This document shows, piece by piece, positions 52,215-62,117 of a stretch of 64,000 bases of DNA. Each line of letters begins with the position of its first letter. Positions within the stretch are counted from its first letter, which is position 1. This DNA is from Candidatus Peregrinibacteria bacterium. GTDB taxonomy: Bacteria; Patescibacteriota; Gracilibacteria; UBA1369. Made by a program: the position numbers and the translations under genes. Under the pieces are notes generated by a model. It was not told where the DNA came from. It saw only the letters and a list, made by a program, of their open reading frames with translations, and made no database searches. The DNA lies in the NCBI GenBank assembly GCA_020429235.1, contig JAGQLQ010000001.1, forward strand, positions 30,587 through 94,586, in the 5' to 3' direction.

Positions 52215-55200
52215 ATGCCAAAAAATAATAACAACAACTTGGAGAAAGATCTTAAACAGCTTGCAACCATGCTGAAGAAAAAAGGAAATCCAGATTTCAA
52301 GAATCAGCTTCGAAGCCAGATTCAAGACAAAGCCAAAACCATGAACGAACCCTCAACAAAAGAAAAACGTGAACGGTTCAACTTTGGCTCACTCTTTAAA
52401 TTTGGATTAATACCGGCAACCGCGCTTGTTCTCGTCCTCCTCTTTTCATTCAACATATTTGTACCAAAGAATGTCCTACCAGTAGAGTTCGTCAATGTCG
52501 CCGAAGCTAAAGATTATTACACTCTCACTGCATTAGCAGAAAGTGAAGCCGGCATCGACGCAGACAACGAATTCCTTTTAAAGAGTAAAGGATCGATCAG
52601 CGCTGGAGAAATACAAGAAAATTTAATCATCAGTCCAGATATTGCCGTAGAGGCAAAACAGCGCAGCGACAACGAAGTGATTATTCGCCCAGCACAAGAT
52701 TTAAAAGAAGGCGAAGTCTACTCCATCACCCTCGAAGCCCAAAACATCACCGATAGCCCCTACAAAAAAGAGTACAGCTGGGCATTCCAGGTATCGAATC
52801 AACTTGCCATCACCAGCACCATCCCGGGAAACCAAACCAGCGACGTTCCAACCAATAGCGGCATCGAAATCCAATTCAACACTTACGGCATCACCGCTCA
52901 AGAGTTCCAAAATAACTTCAGCATTGAACCAAGTGTAAACGGAACCTTCAGCATGGATGGCAAAACAGGAATTTTCGCTCCCCAAGAGCTGGCAAAAGAA
53001 ACAGTTTATACCGTGACCATCAACGAAAATCTGACCATACCAGGAAGTGACAAAACCCTTGGGCAGCCATACACATTCCAATTTGAAACCAGTGGATCAA
53101 CCGCGTATCTCACCAGTATCAACTTCAGAAAAAACATCAACGAGTTTGATCCTTCCCGCGAACCAGTTCTGGAAATAAACTTTAATAATAGAGGATCCTC
53201 TTCTGCTGTATCAGGATCGGTTTATACCATTCCAAATGCCGAAAATTTTGAACAGATCATCAATGAAAAATTTGCAGGAAAACCATACTGGGTTCAGTAT
53301 CGCGAACAAAATGTCGACACCAACAACCTCAGTGAAAAATTCAGCTTTAACGACCTTCCACTAGAAGGAAACGATTACACAAAATATCTGGCACTTCCGG
53401 AAGTCCTCCCTGAAGGATACTACCTCATAGAACTAAGATCCAATGACGAAGTCGTGCAATCGCTTATCCAGGTAAGCAACACCGCGGCATTCCTGAACAT
53501 TAGCGCAGAAAAAGCCTTTGTCTGGCTCCATGACAATCAAAATAAAAATCCAATTCAGGGAGCCACAGTTCAGATTTCCAACTCAGACACAACTGTCTCA
53601 ACAGATCAAAATGGATTTGTAGAACTGGATGAACTTCCAATAGAACAATACGACTATCAGAGTCAAAACTCTGGAGAAAATCTGATCAAAGTTACCCCTC
53701 CAGACGGATTCACAACCTTCTACGAATTCCGCAGCTGGTCTTCTTCATACGAAGAAAGAGTCTGGGACTACTTCCAAACCGATCGCAGCAACTACCTCCC
53801 AACCGATACAGTCCATTATTGGGCTTTCATTCAAGGAAAAAATGAGCCAATCAATGGTCCTGCAAAACTGGTTGTCGCACCAAACTACTTCTTCTTCGAC
53901 TACGCAATCGCAACATCAGATCAGATCTACTACGAACAGGATGTAGAGATTCACGACGGACAAGTACTCAGCGGATCCTTCAACATCGACCGCCTACCAG
54001 CCCAATCATATAACATCACACTCGTTCAAAATAATGAAACCGTAAGCTCAACCTACTTCAGTGTCTCACCATACACAAAACCGGAATACCAAATTACGGC
54101 AACACCTGAGAGAAAAGCAATCTACCGGGGCGGCTCAACCGACATCAACATTGAAACAACATTCTTTGAAGGAACACCAGTCCCAAACCTGGAGCTTCAA
54201 ACCAGAAACTACGTGAACCCAGGCCAGGATGAACAAATCCAAACCGACATTCAAGGAAAAGCATCCATCACATATAATGACACCACCAGCTCATGCGAAG
54301 GCGAAACATACTGCAGCCTCTTCTACACTGCCTACCAAGCTATTACTCCTGTACGGGAAGAGTTGGCAGATATTACCGGGTCAACATCCATCCACATAGT
54401 ACGATCAAGTGTTGGCGCATCAGAAATAGAGACGAAAGCAGACAGCATTCGCGTGGAACTCCAACAAGTCGACCTCAACAAAGTTGCAGAACTTCCATAC
54501 GTTTATGGTCAGGCAGATGTATGGCGGGGACCAGCAGCAAATGCCAGCGCCAACATTCTTATTGAAGAAATTTTCCATGATCGTATCGAAACAGGACAAG
54601 AGTACGATCCCCTTACAAAAACAGTACAACCTCAGTACCGATATGAAACCCGCTTTGAAGAAGTTGCACAAGAAAACAAAACAGCTGACAACCAGGGAAT
54701 CATTGAATTCAATCCAGAACTGGATGAAAACAAAAGCTATCGTGTCATCTACACCATTTATGACGATGAAAACCGTTTCTACAAAGAAACTGCATTTATC
54801 GGACAATCATACCGCTATGACGACGGCTTCCTCCAACTTGTTGGCGGAGACGAAGACGAAAAATTTGTGCCGGGAGACCAAATTCAACTCCAGGTTGTTG
54901 ATCATAATGGAGAACAATTAAGTGGGAACAACACCTTCATCTACTCAGTTGCATATCGTGAAGTAGAATCCAACATCCTTTCTCAGGATCAAACCTTCGA
55001 CTACACATTTAAAGAAGAAGGAATTCCAAACACATCAATAAAAGTCTACAGCTACGACGGAACCCGATACCGGGCATCCTACCCACGAAGATTCACCTTC
55101 GACTACGAAACCCGCCGACTCGACATTACTGCCCAGCCAAACCAGGCAAGCTACGAACCGGGAGAAGACATTACCCTTACCGTTCACGTTGACGACAACG

Positions 55201-57689
55201 GAACACCCGTTGCTAACGCCTACGCCAACATCTACCTGGTCGACGAAGCCTATTATGCACTCTTCGCAGAAGGATTTAACGATCCTCTCAACACAATTTA
55301 CGAAAACTCATTCTCAGACTTTGGCCAATCCTATGAATCCCTCGAAAACGCTGTCGCCACAGCTGACGGTGGAATGGGCGGATGTTTCATTGCCGGAACT
55401 CAGATTCTTATGGCCGATGGAAGCACCAAATCCATTGAAGACATTCAGAGTGGAGACGCAATTCTTACCAGAGCGGAAGCACGAGACGGACGACTCGTGG
55501 CGGGAAAAGTTGTAAAAACAGTCGAACATGACATCAACGAATACCTGCTCATCAACCACCACCTTGGAGTAACAAAAGAACACATCATCTTCCTGAATGG
55601 ACAATGGCAACTGGCCGGGAAAGCCAGGCTGGGAGACACCCTTCTTGATCAAAATGGAACACCCGTTGTCATTAACAGTATCGAAACCATTCATAAATCA
55701 CGAAAAGTTTACAACTTTGAAGTAGAGAACTATCACACCTACTTTGCAGACGGAATCTATGTCCACAACCAAAAAGGCGGAACCCGCGATGTCTTTAAAG
55801 ATACAGCTATCTTTGAAGTCGTCGAAACCGATGGGAATGGAAACGCTCAAGTCACATTCGAACTGCCAGATAACATCACCTCATGGCGTGCAAGCATCGC
55901 AGCCATAAAAGGAGGAACAATTAAGGCAGGCCACACTTCAATCTCAATTCCTGTTACCAAACCGGTCTTTACTGTACCAGTCATCAATCCAGAATATCTG
56001 GAAGGCGACGACCCATCTATCCCGGTTCGTGCATACGGAACAGGACTCACCGAAGACAATGACATAAATTTTACCCTCAAAGTACCAAGTCTCAACTTTG
56101 AAGAGTCCAGCGCTGGAAAAGCCTTTGTCCCGAGTTATATCACCTTACCAACTCTCACCCTTGGAGATCACCGCATTGAAGTAACAGCCAAAGCTGGGGA
56201 CAACACCGACACCATCGCTCTCACAACAAACGTCAGCTCAACGCACTTAAAAGAAAGCAAAATATGGAATGGTGTTGTTACAGAAGGCATGACCATTCCT
56301 GGATCAGGTGACGATCGAACCGAACTCATCTTTGGAAATAACGAGGTTGGGCCAATCTATGGAACATTAATGAGTGCTACTTACAACACTGTTCGTCGTG
56401 CCGACATAGCAGCGGCAGACTATGTCGCTCAAAAATTACTCGCGGAGTATTTTGACCAGGAATCACCAGTTGAAGCATTCGACTATACGCCATACCAAAC
56501 AGCAACAAGCGGCATTTCAATCGTTCCATATGCCGATTCCGACCTTGCGCTCACTTCCCTCCTCCTGGGGCTGGATGAAACTCTTTGGGATGACCGGGCC
56601 GCCCGACAAGAACTAACAGCCATTGTTGAAAGTAAAGATGAAACACTTACACGAAAACTCCAGGCCATTTATGGATTAGCATCAGTTGATGCACCGCGCC
56701 TCACCGAGCTCAACTACCTCACAGCCAACAACGAACTCACCACCGAAGACCACATCTACGCCGCCCTCGCCTACATCCAGTTCGGCGCGTTCACTGAAGC
56801 AACAAACCACTACCTGGAAATTATGAAATCGTCGACCAGCGAATCACCTGCCCAAACACCAAACATTCTTCGCATCCCTGCGCCAACCAACGCTGGACTC
56901 ACGCCCGAAGCCGCCCTGGATATTGGACTGGAACAAACAGCCCTTACAGCATTCATAGCCAGCGAAATCGGTGACCAAAACCACCAAAAACTCTGGAACT
57001 ACATTCTCGCCGAAGGTCATGAACATACCGAAACTCTCATCCTGCAGGAAATGATGTATGCCCAATCACAACTGGAAAAAGGATTAAACGCGGAAGTCAG
57101 CCTCTCTATCAACGGTGAAAACATTAGCCTTAAAGGCATGGAGCTTCACCAAATGTCCGTCACCCCAGAAGAACTGGCAGCCTTGACCATCACCAACGTC
57201 CAGGGTGAACCATTCGTCATCAGCACCTACGAACAGGACCTGGACCTTGCATCCGCACAACAATCCCAAGGGTTATCTTTAAGCCGTCGCTACCTTGTTA
57301 ACGGTCAGGAAACCACAAACCTCCAACCAGGCGACGACGTAGAAGTTCACTTCACCATCAACATCCCAACAGAACTGGAAGGAAGCTACGAAGTCAAAGA
57401 GTATCTACCAAGTGGACTCAAGCCAACCACTCAGGCATACCGCCCTTACTTTTATGAGGAGTCAGAAACAAACTACTACCATCCATACTATCAAGACGGT
57501 CAGGAAATTCGCTTCTATACATATTGCAGCAAAGAAGAACCAAGCTCTTGCACACGCGATTTCTACTACCTGGCGCGCGTCATTAATAAAGGAACATTCG
57601 TTCAGGAACCAGCAATCATTCAAAAATATGATAATCCTGCTATCATGGGTCTCAGCAGCTCGCAAAAGTCGAGCGTACAAATTCAATAA
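52215..57689 (+). CDS. Anti-sigma-like/alpha-2-macroglobulin fusion with an embedded Hint (intein-like) domain
   Basis: An 1824-residue protein. Residues 1-60 are a charged cytosolic segment like the N-terminus of membrane anti-sigma factors; one membrane segment spans ~63-83. Outside come two Ig-like (Big_5/SbsA-type) domains (~95-300) and macroglobulin domains, with the MG-type SNYLPTDTVHYWAF near 526 and RKAIYRGGSTDINIE near 635. A Hint domain lies at 1057-1185, then DVFKDTAIFEVVETDGNG and VTFELPDNITSWR (~1192-1225), the block that follows the bait region. The thioester motif CxEQ is absent; IYGTLMSATYNT stands in its place. It follows the ECF sigma gene by 3 bp. A protease-sensing signal protein is my inference. 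Confidence 0.88.
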   Translation: MPKNNNNNLEKDLKQLATMLKKKGNPDFKNQLRSQIQDKAKTMNEPSTKEKRERFNFGSLFKFGLIPATALVLVLLFSFNIFVPKNVLPVEFVNVAEAKDYYTLTALAESEAGIDADNEFLLKSKGSISAGEIQENLIISPDIAVEAKQRSDNEVIIRPAQDLKEGEVYSITLEAQNITDSPYKKEYSWAFQVSNQLAITSTIPGNQTSDVPTNSGIEIQFNTYGITAQEFQNNFSIEPSVNGTFSMDGKTGIFAPQELAKETVYTVTINENLTIPGSDKTLGQPYTFQFETSGSTAYLTSINFRKNINEFDPSREPVLEINFNNRGSSSAVSGSVYTIPNAENFEQIINEKFAGKPYWVQYREQNVDTNNLSEKFSFNDLPLEGNDYTKYLALPEVLPEGYYLIELRSNDEVVQSLIQVSNTAAFLNISAEKAFVWLHDNQNKNPIQGATVQISNSDTTVSTDQNGFVELDELPIEQYDYQSQNSGENLIKVTPPDGFTTFYEFRSWSSSYEERVWDYFQTDRSNYLPTDTVHYWAFIQGKNEPINGPAKLVVAPNYFFFDYAIATSDQIYYEQDVEIHDGQVLSGSFNIDRLPAQSYNITLVQNNETVSSTYFSVSPYTKPEYQITATPERKAIYRGGSTDINIETTFFEGTPVPNLELQTRNYVNPGQDEQIQTDIQGKASITYNDTTSSCEGETYCSLFYTAYQAITPVREELADITGSTSIHIVRSSVGASEIETKADSIRVELQQVDLNKVAELPYVYGQADVWRGPAANASANILIEEIFHDRIETGQEYDPLTKTVQPQYRYETRFEEVAQENKTADNQGIIEFNPELDENKSYRVIYTIYDDENRFYKETAFIGQSYRYDDGFLQLVGGDEDEKFVPGDQIQLQVVDHNGEQLSGNNTFIYSVAYREVESNILSQDQTFDYTFKEEGIPNTSIKVYSYDGTRYRASYPRRFTFDYETRRLDITAQPNQASYEPGEDITLTVHVDDNGTPVANAYANIYLVDEAYYALFAEGFNDPLNTIYENSFSDFGQSYESLENAVATADGGMGGCFIAGTQILMADGSTKSIEDIQSGDAILTRAEARDGRLVAGKVVKTVEHDINEYLLINHHLGVTKEHIIFLNGQWQLAGKARLGDTLLDQNGTPVVINSIETIHKSRKVYNFEVENYHTYFADGIYVHNQKGGTRDVFKDTAIFEVVETDGNGNAQVTFELPDNITSWRASIAAIKGGTIKAGHTSISIPVTKPVFTVPVINPEYLEGDDPSIPVRAYGTGLTEDNDINFTLKVPSLNFEESSAGKAFVPSYITLPTLTLGDHRIEVTAKAGDNTDTIALTTNVSSTHLKESKIWNGVVTEGMTIPGSGDDRTELIFGNNEVGPIYGTLMSATYNTVRRADIAAADYVAQKLLAEYFDQESPVEAFDYTPYQTATSGISIVPYADSDLALTSLLLGLDETLWDDRAARQELTAIVESKDETLTRKLQAIYGLASVDAPRLTELNYLTANNELTTEDHIYAALAYIQFGAFTEATNHYLEIMKSSTSESPAQTPNILRIPAPTNAGLTPEAALDIGLEQTALTAFIASEIGDQNHQKLWNYILAEGHEHTETLILQEMMYAQSQLEKGLNAEVSLSINGENISLKGMELHQMSVTPEELAALTITNVQGEPFVISTYEQDLDLASAQQSQGLSLSRRYLVNGQETTNLQPGDDVEVHFTINIPTELEGSYEVKEYLPSGLKPTTQAYRPYFYEESETNYYHPYYQDGQEIRFYTYCSKEEPSSCTRDFYYLARVINKGTFVQEPAIIQKYDNPAIMGLSSSQKSSVQIQ
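55383..55769 (+). other. Hint/A-type BIL domain within the alpha-2-macroglobulin
   Basis: Codes for residues 1057-1185 (129 residues). The N-terminal splice block is CFIAGTQILMADGSTKSIED with Cys1057 after GGMGG. Block B is GVTKEHIIFL. The C-terminal block is VYNFEVENYHTYFADGIYVHN, ending in His-Asn (1184-1185). The next residue is Gln1186, not Cys, Ser or Thr, so it is not a standard intein; it fits bacterial intein-like A-type domains, which also end in HN but vary at +1. No homing endonuclease is inserted. It sits in the Gly-rich bait-region loop. Confidence 0.85.
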
Positions 57690-57698
57690 CCCACACCC

Positions 57699-58997
57699 AT
57701 GATAGCGCGAATTACTGAACTTAAAGACCACGTAGGAAAAGACGTGACCATCCAGGGATGGATGTATAACAAGCGGGGAAACGGAAAACTCTACTTTTTG
57801 CAACTGCGCGACGGCTTCGGGATGACCCAGGGCGTCGTTGTTGCAGATGATGTAAGCGCGGAAACAGCAGACATTGCAGAAAAGCTGACCGCCGAATCCT
57901 CAGTTCGGGTAACCGGAACAGTATCGCAGCATCCAAAAAAAGAGGATGTTTTTGAACTCCAGGTCAAAGATATTGAAGTCATTCAAATGTGCCAGGACGA
58001 ATACCCAATCTCTAAAAAAGAGCATGGCGTAGAGTTTCTTTTGGATAATCGCCACCTCTGGCTCCGTTCCAGCAAAGAATGGGCAACCCAACGTGTTCGA
58101 AACACCCTCATCAACGCCACATACGAATACCTCAATGGCGACGGATTCACCAAAATCGACTCACCGATTCTCACTCCAAACGCATGCGAAGGAACCACCG
58201 AACTCTTTGATATCGACTACTTTGAACAAGGAAAAGCCTACTTGAGTCAATCCGGGCAGCTCTACCTTGAAGCAGCCATTTTCTCACTTGGCCGCGTATT
58301 CGATTTTGGACCGGTTTTCCGCGCAGAAAAGTCCAAAACGAGGCGTCACCTTACCGAATTCTGGATGATGGATGCCGAAGGTGCCTTCGTAGAACACCAG
58401 GAAAACATGGATATTCAGGAAGGATTGGTAAAACACATGGTCAAATCCGTTCTGGAAAAGAATAAAAAAGACCTGGAAATCCTGGAAAGAGACACTGCCC
58501 CACTCGAAAAAGTTGTTAATGAACCTTTTCTTTGCAAAACTCATGCGGAAGTCGTTGCCGAACTTCAGGGAATGGGCTCAGACATCAAGGAAAATCACGA
58601 TCTTGGCGCCGATGATGAAACCATGCTCATGGAAAAATATGACGTCCCGATGTTTATTGAAAAATATCCGGCCGAAGTAAAAGCCTTCTACATGAAACGC
58701 GATCCACAAGACGAAACCCGCGCACTTTGCTCCGACTTGCTTGCCCCGGAAGGATACGGAGAAGTCATTGGCGGAAGCCAACGTGAAGACGACTACGACA
58801 CCCTCCTGGAGCGCATTCGCGAACACAACCTTCCAGAAAAAGAGTTCCAGTGGTATCTGGATCTCCGCAAATACGGATCCGTCCCACATTCAGGCTTTGG
58901 TTACGGTCTGGAACGCATTGTTACATGGGTCTGCGGCCGCAAACACGTTCGCTCAGCCATCCCATTCCCACGAACCATCTACCGAATCACGCCGTAA
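57699..58997 (+). CDS. asnS: Asparaginyl-tRNA synthetase
   Basis: A 432-residue class IIb synthetase. An OB-fold (~1-100; VTIQGWMYNKRGNGKLYFLQLRDG) precedes the catalytic domain. Motif 2 is FGPVFRAEKSKTRRHLTEFWMMDAE, and motif 3 is FGYGLERIVTWVCG. EVIGGSQREDDYD and DLRKYGSVPHSGFGYG are typical of AsnRS rather than AspRS. It begins 9 bp after the fusion gene and is followed 3 bp later by smpB. Confidence 0.93.
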   Translation: MIARITELKDHVGKDVTIQGWMYNKRGNGKLYFLQLRDGFGMTQGVVVADDVSAETADIAEKLTAESSVRVTGTVSQHPKKEDVFELQVKDIEVIQMCQDEYPISKKEHGVEFLLDNRHLWLRSSKEWATQRVRNTLINATYEYLNGDGFTKIDSPILTPNACEGTTELFDIDYFEQGKAYLSQSGQLYLEAAIFSLGRVFDFGPVFRAEKSKTRRHLTEFWMMDAEGAFVEHQENMDIQEGLVKHMVKSVLEKNKKDLEILERDTAPLEKVVNEPFLCKTHAEVVAELQGMGSDIKENHDLGADDETMLMEKYDVPMFIEKYPAEVKAFYMKRDPQDETRALCSDLLAPEGYGEVIGGSQREDDYDTLLERIREHNLPEKEFQWYLDLRKYGSVPHSGFGYGLERIVTWVCGRKHVRSAIPFPRTIYRITP

Positions 58998-59000
58998 AGA

Positions 59001-59465
59001 ATGTCGATCCTCTCCAAAAACAAGAAAGCGCTCGCGGATTACGAAGTTCTCGACAAATATGAAGCAGGCATCCAACTTTCCGGACCAGAAGTAAAATCTG
59101 TCCGGGGAGGCCACGCAAACCTGAAAGGTAGCCACATTACCATCACACCAAAACACGAAATTTTCGCCCTCAAAATCCACATTAGTCCCTACAAACCTGC
59201 CGCAGGACAACAAGCTGACTACAATCCCACCCGCAAACGCAAACTCCTTCTCCACAAAAAAGAGATCGAAAAACTGGAAAAAGAACTCAATACAGAAGGC
59301 GTCACGCTTATCCCTCTGGATTTTCACCTTTCTCACAATCATATTAAGGTTTTATTAGGTGTCTGCAGAGGAAAAAAGAAATACGATCGACGTGCAGAAC
59401 TCAAGAAAAAAGACCAAAATCTGGACATCAGACGGGCCCTCAAAAAGCACTCCCGCAATACTTGA
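59001..59465 (+). CDS. smpB: SsrA-binding protein SmpB
   Basis: A 154-residue SmpB. KALADYEVLDKYEAGIQLSGPEVKSVRGGHANLKGSHI and PLDFHLSHNHIKVLLGVCRGKKKYDRRAELKKKD are the conserved oligonucleotide-binding-fold and C-terminal basic tail segments. It delivers tmRNA to stalled ribosomes, so an ssrA gene should exist elsewhere in the genome; neither tRNA-like RNA in this window has a tag reading frame. Confidence 0.97.
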   Translation: MSILSKNKKALADYEVLDKYEAGIQLSGPEVKSVRGGHANLKGSHITITPKHEIFALKIHISPYKPAAGQQADYNPTRKRKLLLHKKEIEKLEKELNTEGVTLIPLDFHLSHNHIKVLLGVCRGKKKYDRRAELKKKDQNLDIRRALKKHSRNT

Positions 59466-59489
59466 CAAAATAGCATAAATAGGATAAAG
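59462..59489 (+). promoter_or_regulatory. Promoter of the 59512/60058 gene pair
   Basis: TTGACA (59462-59467), a perfect -35, with ATAAAG (59484-59489) at 16 bp. It overlaps the smpB stop. Confidence 0.6.
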
Positions 59490-59511
59490 TAATGCCTATT
59501 TTTAAGGATCT

Positions 59512-60051
59512 ATGAGCTATTTAGACAAGATTGAGTCTCAACCAGACGTCAAGCCAGCCCCAGCCGATACAGACAAACTCGTCTCTCAATACTACGAAAC
59601 AGCTGAGGCAGCTCAGCAATTAGTGGCCGGATTCATTCATGAAATGTTCCAGGTTATTGATCGCAAAGAGATGCAGGAATTCAATGCCATTAACAGCATC
59701 CTGTGGGAACTTCTGGATGGCCATCAAAAAATGCGTCAACGCCGTACTAAAGCCGGCTATAATCAAAAATTTTCTATCGAAACGCTCGAAGACATGATTG
59801 AGGAATTGAAATCGAACTTTTTTGAATACATTTGTGACATTCGTGGACCGGAAACACCACCTTCAGGACAATATGAATTTGGAAATCAGCACACCCAGGT
59901 CGATGAAGTTTCACAGCAAATGAGCAGTTCAATCATCGACACTCTCACAGGCCAGGCCCTCGACCTCGACCAGGAGGAACCAACTGAAGATGACCTTGCC
60001 GCTATGGAGAAACTTCTCCAGGAGGAATTTGCAGAACTCTTTGAAGAATAA
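59512..60051 (+). CDS. Helical hypothetical protein
   Basis: A 179-residue soluble protein, strongly helical and acidic (tail DLDQEEPTEDDLAAMEKLLQEEFAELFEE). No signal peptide or known motif. It has its own sigma-70-type promoter and lies 6 bp before another unknown helical protein, so the two likely act together. Confidence 0.65.
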   Translation: MSYLDKIESQPDVKPAPADTDKLVSQYYETAEAAQQLVAGFIHEMFQVIDRKEMQEFNAINSILWELLDGHQKMRQRRTKAGYNQKFSIETLEDMIEELKSNFFEYICDIRGPETPPSGQYEFGNQHTQVDEVSQQMSSSIIDTLTGQALDLDQEEPTEDDLAAMEKLLQEEFAELFEE

Positions 60052-60057
60052 TCAACC

Positions 60058-60612
60058 ATGAAAAATCCACAATCCCCAAACTTCATAGACGAATCACCAA
60101 CGCTTTTTAATCGACCTCAAGCCTTTATAACCCAACATATATCGCAGCAATACGAAAACCCACTGCAGGCACGCCTCCTCATGGACACATACCTGGAAAA
60201 CCTTGCCACAGAACTGAAATACTGCGAAATGATAGATCTCTATTGCATCCTGATAAAACTTGAAAAAGAGATCGTGGAAAAATTTGGACAAGATGATGCT
60301 GATGTCATGGACATTCAGGCCATGCGTGAAGAAATAGCCAATGACGAAATTGATTTCCGTACATTTTTATATGCAGCTCTCAAGAAGATTTTTTTCAAAC
60401 TCACCAAACAAGGACCTGACATTACAGGCAATCAAACCCATATTGCCAAAGCTATGGCAACTCTAAATAAAATCATCACTGAACATCCAGAAGACCAGAA
60501 AATCCGCCAGGCAGTAGAAAAAACCATAGAAGAATGCCAGGAAGCAGCCCTCCGAAGAGTCAAAAGAATCATGCGAGCATGGCAGGCAAAACAGTTTAAA
60601 GGCGAACATTGA
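60058..60612 (+). CDS. Helical hypothetical protein
   Basis: A 184-residue soluble helical protein (ARLLMDTYLENLATELKYCEMIDLYCILIKLEKEI...). A basic C-terminal helix (LRRVKRIMRAWQAKQ) contrasts with the acidic neighbour at 59512, so the two might bind. A terminator-like hairpin follows. Ends in TGA. Confidence 0.65.
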   Translation: MKNPQSPNFIDESPTLFNRPQAFITQHISQQYENPLQARLLMDTYLENLATELKYCEMIDLYCILIKLEKEIVEKFGQDDADVMDIQAMREEIANDEIDFRTFLYAALKKIFFKLTKQGPDITGNQTHIAKAMATLNKIITEHPEDQKIRQAVEKTIEECQEAALRRVKRIMRAWQAKQFKGEH

Positions 60613-60643
60613 GGATTTTAAAACTTCTGGTAGAATAACCAGG

Positions 60644-60670
60644 CCTCTTACGGCACAAACAAGAGGTTTT
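60644..60670 (+). terminator. Intrinsic terminator
   Basis: CCTCTT (60644-60649) with AAGAGG (60661-60666) and a TTTTA tail; short stem, moderate strength. Confidence 0.65.
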
Positions 60671-60689
60671 ATGACTATTATGATAAACA

Positions 60690-62108
60690 ATGAACATTAA
60701 TCCACACATCTTTCGCGCGTACGATATCCGCGGTATAGCCATGGGCGAGAATCCCGATCTGACCGTCGAAACCATGAAGTTGATTGGTCAGGGCATGGGA
60801 ACCTACATGCAACGGACCTATCAGACCAAAAACATGATGGTTGGGCGAGACAACCGTCTCCACAGCCCGGAATTACAAAATGCCTTTATTGAAGGAGTTC
60901 TTTCAACCGGTGTCGATGTTGTAGATTGCGGAATTTCAACTTCGCCACTCCTCTACTACTCTGTGTGTAAATTCGGGATGGATAGCGGCGTGAACATCAC
61001 CGCCAGCCACAATCCAAAAGAGTACAACGGGGTCAAACTTGTTCGTGAAGGTGCCCACTCAGTTTGTGGAGAAGAGCTGCAAAAGATCCTCAAACTCATT
61101 CAGGATCAGGATTTCGAAACCGGATCAGGTGAACGATCAGAAAAAAACGACAATTTTGACGTTTATAAAGAAGACATTGTCAGCCGCATCAAACTGGCAA
61201 AACCTTTAAAAGTGGTGATCGACGCCGGCAACGGAACCGCAGGAAAATTTGCACCAGAACTGTTCCGCGCGCTCGGCTGCGAAGTCACCGAACTCTACTG
61301 CGAACTGGACGGAAACTACCCAAACCACGAAGCCAACCCCGAAGAAGAAGAAAACATGCGTGAACTGGGGGCATTGGTCCGCGAACAAGGGGCAGACCTT
61401 GGAATCGGATTCGATGGCGACGGTGACCGCGTTGGAGTGGTGGACGAAAACGGAAAACACTACTCTGCCGACTTTCTGGTAATCCTCTTGGCTCGAGAAC
61501 TCCTGGCCAACAAGCCTGGAAGCCAGATTGTATTCGATGTAAAAGTCTCAAAAGTACTCATTGAAGAGATCGAAAAAAATGGGGGAATTCCAGTCATGTG
61601 CAAAACCGGACACTCGTTCATTGAAACCAAAATGCACGAAATCCACGCACCACTTGCCGGTGAAATCAGCGGACACCTCTTCTTTGGAAAAGATCATTAC
61701 GACTACTACGGGTTCGACGACGCTTTCTTTGGAGCCTGCAAAATCCTCCAAATCCTCGCACAATCGGGGCAAAAATTCTCCCAACACTTCACCGATCTTC
61801 CAAAACTCTACACCACACCAGAATACAAAACTCCATGTCCTGACGACAAAAAGTTCGCCGTGGTTGAAGAGTTAACCAAAGCATTCGAACGCGAACATAA
61901 CTGCATCACCATCGACGGTGTGCGCGTCAACTTCGACGAAAACTCATGGGGAGCCGTTCGATGCTCTAACACCAGCCCGAACCTCACCCTCCGCTTTGAA
62001 GCCCAAACCGAAGAACGACTCAACCAAATTCAAAAAATCATGGCAGAAAAACTCCAACAATACCCGGAAGTCGACGTATGGTGGGCAAAAGAAGAAGCAA
62101 GCAACTAA
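60690..62108 (+). CDS. Phosphomannomutase/phosphoglucomutase
   Basis: A 472-residue alpha-D-phosphohexomutase. The phosphoserine loop is NITASHNPKEYNGVKL, the metal loop FDGDGDRVGVVDENG, the sugar-binding loop GEISGHLFF, and the phosphate-binding loop RCSNTSPNLTLRFEA. It interconverts hexose 1- and 6-phosphates and would supply sugar nucleotides for glycans, consistent with the glycosyltransferase that follows 9 bp later. Substrate preference (mannose or glucose) cannot be determined. Confidence 0.95.
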   Translation: MNINPHIFRAYDIRGIAMGENPDLTVETMKLIGQGMGTYMQRTYQTKNMMVGRDNRLHSPELQNAFIEGVLSTGVDVVDCGISTSPLLYYSVCKFGMDSGVNITASHNPKEYNGVKLVREGAHSVCGEELQKILKLIQDQDFETGSGERSEKNDNFDVYKEDIVSRIKLAKPLKVVIDAGNGTAGKFAPELFRALGCEVTELYCELDGNYPNHEANPEEEENMRELGALVREQGADLGIGFDGDGDRVGVVDENGKHYSADFLVILLARELLANKPGSQIVFDVKVSKVLIEEIEKNGGIPVMCKTGHSFIETKMHEIHAPLAGEISGHLFFGKDHYDYYGFDDAFFGACKILQILAQSGQKFSQHFTDLPKLYTTPEYKTPCPDDKKFAVVEELTKAFEREHNCITIDGVRVNFDENSWGAVRCSNTSPNLTLRFEAQTEERLNQIQKIMAEKLQQYPEVDVWWAKEEASN

Positions 62109-62117
62109 GCACTGATC

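Noticed and set aside
55383..55772. Standard protein-splicing intein
   Set aside because: The +1 residue is Gln instead of Cys, Ser or Thr, so I describe it as Hint/A-type BIL-like.
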